DNA of 37,142 bases, taken from positions 1 to 37,142 of the forward strand of contig CANRBT010000003.1 of assembly GCA_947628935.1 (NCBI GenBank). The letters run 5' to 3'. The position numbers and the translations under genes were made by a program. Source of the stretch: an uncultured Roseburia sp. Its GTDB lineage: Bacteria > Bacillota > Clostridia > Lachnospirales > Lachnospiraceae. Below are positions 26,325-33,249 of the stretch, one piece after another. Under the pieces are notes generated by a model. The model was given only the letters and a program-made list of their open reading frames with translations. It ran no database searches and had not been told where the DNA came from. Numbering within the stretch: the stretch's first letter is position 1; every line of letters starts with the position of its first letter.

Positions 26325-28150
26325 GTCGCAAACACCTCCTTATCTGCCATTGTCTTCTTATATCCCAGCGTGAACATCGGCGAGAATGCATATCCCTCGC
26401 GGATATAGCCCTCCGCCCTGTCATCGTCTGCAGTCAGCGACACCCTTGTCTCGATCGCCGGGATCACGGCGGAGACTTCTCTTGCCCCTGCGACAGACGC
26501 CTCCCGGCACTTGTACTCGTAAGCGATCGTCTCTGCCACACCGTCCCCTTCCGCCTTCAGCGTGATGCCGGTCATATCCTCCGGGTACTCCGTTGTGCCA
26601 TAGCACGCGACCATGTACTCGTTGATCTCCACCTGTGCGGACGGGTCGCTCATCTCAAGGATCGTGCGCTCGATGCGGATATTGCCGCTGCCCTCCTCAA
26701 AATATTCCTTCGTCTGGAGCTTCACCGTCAGTCCGTCAAATTCGATATCGACCGGGTCAAGCGTCAGCACGCGCGTCACTCTGCCTGCCGCATCCTTCTC
26801 CTCCGAGAAGTGCGCCTTCGTGCGGCAGAGGCAGAGATCGACCTCCTCGCCGTTGTAGCAGACCTTTGCGCTGCGCACCGTCCCCTCGCCCGCGTAGTGC
26901 GTGAAATAGCCCGCGCGGTACTTCTCCTGGATCAGGAACGGATAGGAAGCATCCTGTACATGCTTTGTGCCGATACCGACCTCCCACCGCAGCTTCGCCG
27001 CATACGGACGCAGATCGACGATCGCGCCGCCCTGGTCCATATTGACGCAGGCTCTCATGTACGGGTCGCAGTACCAGAACACCTGCTTGTCGGAGCCGTA
27101 GAGGATATCTCTCCAAAGCGCACACTCCGGTTCTGTGTAGTGCTTTTTCTCGCGGTAGTAATCCGCAAACTCGGACATCGTGAGGTCTAAGAGCTTGCCC
27201 TCCTTCTTGAGCTTGCCGTAATACGCGCATCCGTCCTCATAGGACTTGAGCAGCAGCTCGTACGGCGCCTCCCAGCGTCCCATCTTGTTCATCCAGCCGG
27301 GTCCGACGAACATCATGTTGTATGCATAGCCGTTGTTGTATTTTGCCAGATCACGGTACTGGTCGATCAGATTGTAGAGGTACGGGTACTCCCAGGTCTT
27401 GGAATCGTAGATCATGCCGCGGAGCACGTTCTGCGGATGCGTTCCGAAATTGGAGCCGTTGCCGTCATAGCACGCGATCAGGTCGCGGGACAGATGCGGG
27501 ATCGCGACGATACCGCTGTCCTCCGCCTCATTCGCCGCCGGTGCGTGCGTATTCTGCTTGGACGGGATCCACGGAGCCCAGGGACCGCCGTCAAACAGCG
27601 TATACCAGGAGTTATTGCAGGTGTGGTACGCCTTCGGTCCCTCCTCCCAGCAGGTCGCGACCGCACACTTCACCATCGGGTATTTCTCCTTGATGTAATT
27701 CGTCAGGTCCGCATCCATGTAGTAGGAGCCTGTAGACTCCGGATAGAAGCCGAAGCGCTCATGGAACTTCTCGAACACGTCGTTGACGATCTCCTTTTTG
27801 TCCTCCATCGAGAACATCCAGATACAGAAATCCTTGGTATTGTACTTCTCGCGGAACTCCTTGCAGGGAAGTCCCAGCAGGGAGAGCGCGATCTCGTCCC
27901 CGTATTTCTCGTGATGCTCCTTCGCCAGCGCAACCGCCTCGTCGTTGAACAGACTCGCGTAGGTCATCTGGATCGTGACCTTCAGTCCGTTCTTGTGCGC
28001 CGCTTCCTGCTGCGTCTTAAAAATGTCCAGGGACTCCGTTAAAAGCGCCTTTCTTCCGATGTCCTCCGTTTTTCCGTGACCTGTGACCTTCTCCGCATAC
28101 TCGGGAACCATCTCCGGTCTGTGAATCAGGTTCAAAACCAATTGATCCAT
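26297..28150 (-). CDS. Putative carbohydrate-active barrel protein, uncharacterised family
   Basis: 617 residues, no signal peptide or membrane helix. I do not recognise a named enzyme family with confidence. The N-terminal 380 residues read like a NodB/GH57-like (beta/alpha) barrel: KVTIQMTYASLFNDE, KYGDEIALSLLGLP, FGFYPESTGSYYMDADLTNYIKEKYP, WAPWIPSKQNTHAP with exposed aromatics, and GIVAIPHLSRDLIACYD. The C-terminal 200 residues are beta-rich and sandwich-like (TVKLQTKEYFEEGSGNIRIERTILEM). The layout recalls Pfam DUF3863/DUF3864 proteins, but I cannot confirm this. Candidate acids are the E and D in YPESTGSYYMDAD. It follows the importer-2 permease by 33 bp with GAGGAGGAAGCT, so it probably acts on importer 2's cargo. 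Fold and catalysis are inference. Confidence 0.6.
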   Translation of the reverse strand: MDQLVLNLIHRPEMVPEYAEKVTGHGKTEDIGRKALLTESLDIFKTQQEAAHKNGLKVTIQMTYASLFNDEAVALAKEHHEKYGDEIALSLLGLPCKEFREKYNTKDFCIWMFSMEDKKEIVNDVFEKFHERFGFYPESTGSYYMDADLTNYIKEKYPMVKCAVATCWEEGPKAYHTCNNSWYTLFDGGPWAPWIPSKQNTHAPAANEAEDSGIVAIPHLSRDLIACYDGNGSNFGTHPQNVLRGMIYDSKTWEYPYLYNLIDQYRDLAKYNNGYAYNMMFVGPGWMNKMGRWEAPYELLLKSYEDGCAYYGKLKKEGKLLDLTMSEFADYYREKKHYTEPECALWRDILYGSDKQVFWYCDPYMRACVNMDQGGAIVDLRPYAAKLRWEVGIGTKHVQDASYPFLIQEKYRAGYFTHYAGEGTVRSAKVCYNGEEVDLCLCRTKAHFSEEKDAAGRVTRVLTLDPVDIEFDGLTVKLQTKEYFEEGSGNIRIERTILEMSDPSAQVEINEYMVACYGTTEYPEDMTGITLKAEGDGVAETIAYEYKCREASVAGAREVSAVIPAIETRVSLTADDDRAEGYIREGYAFSPMFTLGYKKTMADKEVFATWLNLERAN

Positions 28151-28183
28151 AGCTTCCTCCTCATAGATATGATAATTTTCCGT

Positions 28184-29026
28184 TTAACCCTTTACCGCTC
28201 CGCCCGTGATACCCTCGACGTAGAACTTCTGCATGATGACGAACAGCACAGAGATCGGGATCGCCACGATCACGCCGCCCGCGCAGAACACGGAGAAATA
28301 ACTTCCGATCAGGTTCCTCTGCAGCAGATTGAACAGCCCGATCGCGACCGTCCAGTCCGCGGGGCTCTTGGACTTGATCATCAGCCGCGCCATCACAAAG
28401 TCCATCCACGGATTCAGAAACGAGTTGATGACCGTGTACACGATGATCGGCTTGGAGAGCGGAATGATGATCCTCGTAAAGATCGTGAACTCCGAAGCGC
28501 CCTCCAGCTTCGCGGACTCGCGCAGCGAAACGGAGATCGTATCGAAGAATCCCTTACAGATCAGATACCCGAGCCCCGATCCCGCCGAGTAGACGATGAT
28601 CAGTCCGGCGATGCTGTCCGAAAGCCCGAACAGCTTGAGCACGAAATAGATCGCGATCATGGAGAGCACGCCCGGGAACATCCCGAGGATGATCGAAAAG
28701 CTCATCAGCGCTTTCCGTGAACGGAACCGCATGCAGCTGAACGCGTAGGACACCATCAGGACAAACATCGTCGATATGATACAGCACGCGATGCCGATGA
28801 TCATGGAATTTTTAAACCACGCCGGGAAATTCGCCGCCGTGTCCGGTCGGAAGAACAGCTGCGCATAGTTGTCAAGCGACCAGTGCTCCGGGAAGAAATG
28901 TGTTGTGTCGATGCTCTTGTTCGCACTCAGCGAAGTCACCACCAGCCAGATGATCGGAATCAGCCAGATAAATGCGAGGAGTGCCAGAACAACGTGTCTT
29001 ATGATCAATTTCACAGTTTTTTTCAT
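28184..29026 (-). CDS. ganQ: Sugar ABC transporter permease (MalG/GanQ type)
   Basis: 280 residues, six helices (first: VVLALLAFIWLIPIIWLVVTSL). The coupling loop is ESAKLEGASEFTIFTRIIIPLSKP. The segments PEHWSLDNYAQLFF and EGITGGAVKG at the end match the maltose/galactan subgroup (MalG, MdxG, GanQ). The start ATG shares one base with the stop of the upstream gene (TAATG), so translation is coupled. It forms importer 2 with the genes at 29026 and 30550. The gan naming is by resemblance and context only. Confidence 0.9.
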   Translation of the reverse strand: MKKTVKLIIRHVVLALLAFIWLIPIIWLVVTSLSANKSIDTTHFFPEHWSLDNYAQLFFRPDTAANFPAWFKNSMIIGIACCIISTMFVLMVSYAFSCMRFRSRKALMSFSIILGMFPGVLSMIAIYFVLKLFGLSDSIAGLIIVYSAGSGLGYLICKGFFDTISVSLRESAKLEGASEFTIFTRIIIPLSKPIIVYTVINSFLNPWMDFVMARLMIKSKSPADWTVAIGLFNLLQRNLIGSYFSVFCAGGVIVAIPISVLFVIMQKFYVEGITGGAVKG

Positions 29027-30450
29027 TATTGAAATTCCTCCTCCTTATTGCCGCTGATCATCCGCGTGTAGCTGAGCAGCGTGATCACAGCGCAGATGAT
29101 GAAGGTCACGATACCGATCACGGAAGCCATCTTGAAGTTCGAGTAGTCGTTCGTCAGTGTAAACAGCCAGGTGATCAGCAGGTCGACCTCCTTCGCATTG
29201 GAATTGGCGTATGCCATATTCGTCGTCACATAGGAATTCGTCAGCAGGTAGATGACATTGAAGTTGTTGATATTTGCGATCACGGAGGTGATCAGACTCG
29301 GTCCTGTGATGAACAGCATATACGGCATCGTGATCTTCCAGAAGATCTGAAACTCGCTCGCGCCGTCGATGCGCGCGCTCTCGAGCTGGTCGTTCGGAAT
29401 GTTCATCAGAATGCCGGTCGCGATCAGCATCTGGTAAGGCACACCGACCCAGATATTGATGAGGATGATCATCACATGCGCCCAGCCCGGCTTGGAGAGA
29501 AACGGGATATAGGAAAGTCCCTTGCTCACCAGTCCGATGTCCTGCAGAAACCCGGTCAGTCCGATCTTGCTGCACAGACCGTTCACGATGCCGTAGTCTC
29601 CGAACATCTTGCTGATCAAAAGCAGCGTGACGAACTGCGGGATCGCGATCGTGATAATGAACAGCGTCCTCCAGACCTTCTTGCCGATGGTCTTCTCGTT
29701 GTTGATGAATTTTGCAAGCAGAATACCGCCAATGTATGTCGTAAACGTGGCAAGCACAGCCCAGATCAGAGTCCACACGAGGACGCGGGCAAATACATAG
29801 CCAAAGGTTATCGTCGTAGTCGATGTAAACAGCGCCTTAAAGTTCGCCAGTCCGACCCAGGTAAACAGATAGGTCGGCGGCTGATGGTTCATGTCGTAAT
29901 TGGTGAACGCGATACAGATCATGAACAGGATCGGGATGATGTTGATGATCAGCACGCCGAGGCTCGGCAGCGTCAGCAGCGTTACATGGAACCTGTCGTT
30001 GATCAGTGTGCGCAGATCCTCGCGCAGCGAATTGATGTGCTCCCCGTTCTCCTTCATCGTCTGAATGCGGTACACAGTCTTCATGTTGCTGATCCACAGC
30101 AGAAGAAATGCGAAGATGACCAGAATGCCGATCACGCCGCCCAGCAGGATCAACAGCGAGTTGTCATAGTCATTGACCGTTTTGGTCATCGTCAGCGGGT
30201 CAAAGACCTCCTCCCGCTGCACGGTGCCCAGCGTGCCGAGCTTTGCCATATAGGGCCAGGAAAACAGTGCCGTGAACGCAAAAAATCCGCACTCCACAAG
30301 CGTCATCAGAATGCCCTTCACGAGCTGTCCCCTTCCGGCATACCCCGCTCCCATGATCACCAGCGACAGCCTGGTCCAGATGTCTCCCCTTGCAACGCTG
30401 GTTCCAAATTCCGCAAAATATTTTTTCAAACCGTTCAAGAATTTTTTCAT
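29026..30450 (-). CDS. ganP: Sugar ABC transporter permease (MalF/GanP type, long form)
   Basis: 474 residues, longer than importer 1's partner because of an N-terminal domain with extra helices (LVKGILMTLVECGFFAFTALF; SLLILLGGVIGILVIFAFLLLWI), as in MalF, MdxF and B. subtilis GanP. The permease core has LGVLIINIIPILFMICIAFTNYD, the helical FVTLLLISKMFGDYG stretch and the coupling loop ESARIDGASEFQIFWKITMPYML. NFNVIYLLTN is the segment associated with substrate contact in MalF. It lies 99 bp after the binding protein, with a hairpin between, and overlaps the MalG-type gene by one base. No ATPase gene is nearby. Confidence 0.93.
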   Translation of the reverse strand: MKKFLNGLKKYFAEFGTSVARGDIWTRLSLVIMGAGYAGRGQLVKGILMTLVECGFFAFTALFSWPYMAKLGTLGTVQREEVFDPLTMTKTVNDYDNSLLILLGGVIGILVIFAFLLLWISNMKTVYRIQTMKENGEHINSLREDLRTLINDRFHVTLLTLPSLGVLIINIIPILFMICIAFTNYDMNHQPPTYLFTWVGLANFKALFTSTTTITFGYVFARVLVWTLIWAVLATFTTYIGGILLAKFINNEKTIGKKVWRTLFIITIAIPQFVTLLLISKMFGDYGIVNGLCSKIGLTGFLQDIGLVSKGLSYIPFLSKPGWAHVMIILINIWVGVPYQMLIATGILMNIPNDQLESARIDGASEFQIFWKITMPYMLFITGPSLITSVIANINNFNVIYLLTNSYVTTNMAYANSNAKEVDLLITWLFTLTNDYSNFKMASVIGIVTFIICAVITLLSYTRMISGNKEEEFQ

Positions 30451-30493
30451 TGCAAAACCCCTTTACGAAGAGTATTTGTTATGCCCCTGGTTT

Positions 30494-30525
30494 AAAACAG
30501 CCCACATGCCCGGGGGCATGTGAGC
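30494..30525 (-). repeat. Intercistronic hairpin after binding protein 2
   Basis: CACATGCC-CGGG-GGCATGTG (30503-30522), extended by two further GC pairs past a mismatch. On the minus strand it is followed by TGTTTT, so it may act as a leaky terminator or a 3' stabiliser between the binding protein and permease genes. Confidence 0.65.
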
Positions 30526-30549
30526 CGTCTCCCTGCTTCTCAAGCTGTC

Positions 30550-31911
30550 TTACTGTGCATTCGCCGGCTGTGTGATACCCGCTACCGCCTCATCGAGCGC
30601 CGCCTGGAAATCTGTCACAGAACCCTCTACAAACTGTGCGCCGAGAGAGTTTGCCGGATCCCAGAAGTTCGGTCCGACAACCTGACGATCCGCAAATGCA
30701 GACTGTGCGGAAAGCGCCGCGATCGCCGGTGAAGAGACTGTGGATGCCACTGCCGTGTTCGTCGGGCTCTCGCCGGTCGCATTCGCGATCGCCGCCTGTC
30801 CGTCCTCGCTGGAGATATACTCCGCAAGGAGCATTGCCCATCCGACATTCTTGGAGTAAGCGTTCACGCCCACGAACTTGTAGCCTGCGAAGGAGCCCAT
30901 CTGGACGTCCTGTCCGCCGGCGTTGAAGGTCGGAAGCTTCACAGCGCCGTAATCCTCGCCGTAAGCTGCAATGATATCATCGACCGCCCACACGCCGTTG
31001 ACATATGCCTTCAGATCCTGTGCGTACATCGCGCGGGAATCCTGATCGTTCACTGCGATAAACGCCGGATCCGTAGCGATCGTCTGGATCGCCTCCGCGA
31101 CCTCTGCGCCCGTCGGGGATGTCGAGGTGGAGTTCCAGTCACAGGTGTTGGACTGATCCTCGTTCATGGTGAGCTCCATGCCTGCGCCCGCGAAGAAGGA
31201 GTACAGATACCATGCGTCCGCCACGTTCATGCCGACCTTCACGCCCGCCTCGTTTGCCTTTGCCAGAAGCGCCTCCCAGGATGCGACATCCGCATCGTCA
31301 AATACGCTCTTGTCATAATACAGGAAATATCCGTTCGACGCCGTCAGCGGATAAGCGTACATCTTGCCGCCGACCGTCACAGCCTCAACCGTGCTCTCCG
31401 CGTCCGCCTGCGCAATGTCATAGGTGTAGGTGGTCGCGACCTCGTTCAGCGCTCCCGCGTTCACCAGCTCGGAGATCTGGTCGTCCGCAAATACATAGAC
31501 ATCCGCAGCCGCCTCGACATCCTCGAGCACGCGATCCTTCGCGTCCGCCTCGGAAACGGAACCGATCTGAATATCAAACGTCACCTCCGGATAGGTGGAC
31601 TTAAAGCCATCGACCAGCTCTGCCATAACCGTCTGATAAGCCTCCTGCTCGGAGCACCACAGCTGCAGCGTCACCGTATCCGTGGTGTTCGCGATCAGTG
31701 TGTCGATCGGATTTGCAGCAGCGTCGCCTGCATCCGCCGCGCCTGCATCTCCTGCGTCCGCGGTGCCTGCGTCTGCAGCGCCTGCCGCGCCTGCATCTGC
31801 CGCGCCTGCGTCGCTGCCGCCGTCCGTCGTACCGGCATCACTGCCGCAGCCTGCGAACAGGCTTGCCGCCATGCTCATGCAGAGCACTGCGCTCAATACC
31901 TTTTTCTTCAT
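30550..31911 (-). CDS. ganS: Sugar-binding lipoprotein of importer 2 (MalE/GanS-like)
   Basis: 453 residues. MKKKVLSAVLCMSMAASLFAGC is a lipoprotein signal with C22 lipidated. An Ala/Gly/Asp linker with about seven DAG repeats follows (residues 24-67), then a MalE-type domain: VTLQLWCSEQEAYQTVMAELVDGFKSTYPEVTFDIQIGSVSEADAKDRVLEDVEAAADVYVFADDQISELVNAGAL, and YAYPLTASNGYFLYYDKSVF. It resembles maltodextrin/galactan binding proteins (MdxE, GanS). It is transcribed from a near-consensus promoter and is first in the operon ahead of the GanP/GanQ-like permeases and the 617-residue protein. Substrate by context: a galactose-containing oligosaccharide; maltodextrin is not excluded. Confidence 0.92.
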   Translation of the reverse strand: MKKKVLSAVLCMSMAASLFAGCGSDAGTTDGGSDAGAADAGAAGAADAGTADAGDAGAADAGDAAANPIDTLIANTTDTVTLQLWCSEQEAYQTVMAELVDGFKSTYPEVTFDIQIGSVSEADAKDRVLEDVEAAADVYVFADDQISELVNAGALNEVATTYTYDIAQADAESTVEAVTVGGKMYAYPLTASNGYFLYYDKSVFDDADVASWEALLAKANEAGVKVGMNVADAWYLYSFFAGAGMELTMNEDQSNTCDWNSTSTSPTGAEVAEAIQTIATDPAFIAVNDQDSRAMYAQDLKAYVNGVWAVDDIIAAYGEDYGAVKLPTFNAGGQDVQMGSFAGYKFVGVNAYSKNVGWAMLLAEYISSEDGQAAIANATGESPTNTAVASTVSSPAIAALSAQSAFADRQVVGPNFWDPANSLGAQFVEGSVTDFQAALDEAVAGITQPANAQ

Positions 31912-31950
31912 GTCTTTTTTCCTCCCTTTCTTTCTTGAGGAGCATTCGGA

Positions 31951-31969
31951 TGCGCACTTTGTTGCGCAA
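31951..31969 (-). promoter_or_regulatory. Paired palindromes downstream of the importer-2 promoter, possible LacI operator
   Basis: TGCGCA (31951-31956) and TTGCGCAA (31962-31969) lie 20-38 bp past the -10 box in the leader. Central-CG palindromes of this kind are common LacI-family operators, and the LacI gene is next door. TGCGCA also occurs near the LacI gene's own start region and at the GH42 start codon, but the 6-mer is frequent in this GC-rich DNA. Confidence 0.4.
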
Positions 31970-31988
31970 TCGGTTGTCCTCTTTGATA

Positions 31989-32017
31989 AGTATATCCTGA
32001 TTTTTCCTTTGTGTCAA
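31989..32017 (-). promoter_or_regulatory. Sigma-A promoter of the importer-2 operon
   Basis: Minus strand: perfect -35 TTGACA (32012-32017), 17-bp spacer, -10 TATACT (31989-31994), about 78 bp before the binding-protein ATG. This is one of the two strongest promoters in the window and would need repression, which suits the adjacent LacI regulator. Confidence 0.8.
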
Positions 32018-32062
32018 CGATTATCCGTGCCGATCCGGAAAATTTTGCATAGGCGGGATCAC

Positions 32063-33070
32063 CTATTTTGTCGAATCCTTCAGCACGATTTCGTAGGACA
32101 GCAGCGTCCGGTCTTCCACAGGCTTCCCCTCGATCAGATCGAGCAGCTCCCTGCACGCCGTGCGCCCGAGCTCCCTGGAATCAAAGGAAAGCGAGGTGAT
32201 CGACGGCACATTGTCCTGCAGGATCATGCTGTCATAGAAGGATGCCACGCGCACATCCTCCGGCACGCGCACCCGGCGCTCTCTGAGCGCCCGCAGCACC
32301 CGGCTCGTGACCGCATCGTCCATACAGAGGATGCAGTCCACCCGCTGCCCGAGGATCTCCTGCACCACCCGTCCGACCATCATGCGGTTGTCGGGATTCA
32401 GGTACAAAAGCTCCTCATCGACCGTTCTGCCCGCCTGCTCATAGGCATCCCGAAAACCGTCCAGCCTGCTCTGGGTGACGACATACCCCTCATCCTCCCC
32501 CACGAGCGCAATGCGGGTAAGTCCCCGCATCAGAAGCAGCGATGTCAGTTCCCGACAGGCGCTCCTGTGGTTGTGGTCCACCTGGACGACCCCCTCATAA
32601 TTGGTGCTTCCGGTCGTCACAAAGGGAATGTCCCGCTGCTGTAAAAATTCCAGCTGCGCATCCTCAAGCAGCGTGCGCATCACGATCACGCCGTCCACCT
32701 TGTGGTTCGCCACGATACGCTCCAGAGACGAGATATCGTTCCTTCGCCCCATGGTCATCAGGATATCGTACCCGGCGGTCTCCGCCATCTCCTGGATGCC
32801 GAACAGGCACTCCTGGAAATAGTTCCAGTCGACGACCTCGTAATTTCCGGGCATCGTCACGCACAGATTGTAGGTCTTGGACTGCGCAAGCCCCTTTGCG
32901 ATCGCGTTCGGCTTGTAATCATGCTCTTGAATGTACGTCAGCACCCGCTCCCTCGTGCCGCGTCCAATGCGCCCCTTCCCGGAGATCGCCCGGGAGACCG
33001 TCGTCTTGGAAACGCCCAGCGCCTCCGCCACATCCGCGATCGTAATGTTCTTCTTTTCGTCTTTTTCCAT
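32063..33070 (-). CDS. LacI-family transcriptional regulator
   Basis: The start is placed at the ATG at 33070 (335 residues): the tracked TTG at 33151 overlaps the apparent promoter, and the LacI domain begins right after this methionine (KNITIADVAEALGVSKTTVSRAISGKGRI). The helix-turn-helix is at residues 8-30, with the hinge RERVLTYIQEHDYKPNAIAKGLAQSKT. The effector domain is of the periplasmic-binding type (VDGVIVMRT, FVTTGSTNYEGVVQVDHNHRSACRELTSLL, DDAVTSRVLRALRERRVRVPEDVRVASFYDS). It probably represses the importer-2 operon and perhaps the divergent GH42 gene, released by an imported sugar. Confidence 0.92.
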   Translation of the reverse strand: MEKDEKKNITIADVAEALGVSKTTVSRAISGKGRIGRGTRERVLTYIQEHDYKPNAIAKGLAQSKTYNLCVTMPGNYEVVDWNYFQECLFGIQEMAETAGYDILMTMGRRNDISSLERIVANHKVDGVIVMRTLLEDAQLEFLQQRDIPFVTTGSTNYEGVVQVDHNHRSACRELTSLLLMRGLTRIALVGEDEGYVVTQSRLDGFRDAYEQAGRTVDEELLYLNPDNRMMVGRVVQEILGQRVDCILCMDDAVTSRVLRALRERRVRVPEDVRVASFYDSMILQDNVPSITSLSFDSRELGRTACRELLDLIEGKPVEDRTLLSYEIVLKDSTK

Positions 33071-33122
33071 ACCGTAAGCACCGTATCCTTCTGTAATCTG
33101 CGCCGGCTGCGCACCTGATTTC

Positions 33123-33151
33123 ATTATCAGGCATCCCGTAAAAAAAATCAA
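33123..33151 (-). promoter_or_regulatory. Promoter of the LacI-family gene
   Basis: Minus strand: TTGATT (33146-33151), 17-bp spacer, GATAAT (33123-33128). It lies about 53 bp before the chosen ATG and argues against the longer tracked start. It is divergent from the GH42 promoter. Confidence 0.55.
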
Positions 33152-33169
33152 TCCCCGGCGCAGATCTCA

Positions 33170-33198
33170 TTTACAGTATTTTCAGCTCATGGTATAAT
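33170..33198 (+). promoter_or_regulatory. Sigma-A promoter of the GH42 gene
   Basis: TTTACA (33170-33175), 17-bp spacer, perfect TATAAT (33193-33198), then 51 bp to the ATG. Confidence 0.78.
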
Positions 33199-33219
33199 CA
33201 TGCAGTCAGATCCGGCAAT

Positions 33220-33238
33220 TTGTAACACAGAATTACAA
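33220..33238 (+). promoter_or_regulatory. Inverted repeat in the GH42 leader, possible operator
   Basis: TTGTAA-CACAGAA-TTACAA, two perfect 6-bp arms around a 7-base centre, just after the expected transcription start and abutting the AAGGAGG ribosome site. Binding of a repressor here would block expression. It differs from the palindromes before importer 2. Confidence 0.45.
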
Positions 33239-33249
33239 GGAGGAACTCT

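Noticed and set aside
26297-28150. GH112 lacto-N-biose/galacto-N-biose phosphorylase
   Set aside because: Considered because of the galactose context, but the length (617 versus about 720) and N-terminal sequence do not match what I know of GH112.
29029-30495. 488-residue plus-strand ORF over the long permease gene
   Set aside because: Composition (His/Asp/Arg/Gln-rich) is the antisense of a hydrophobic membrane protein, not a real soluble protein.
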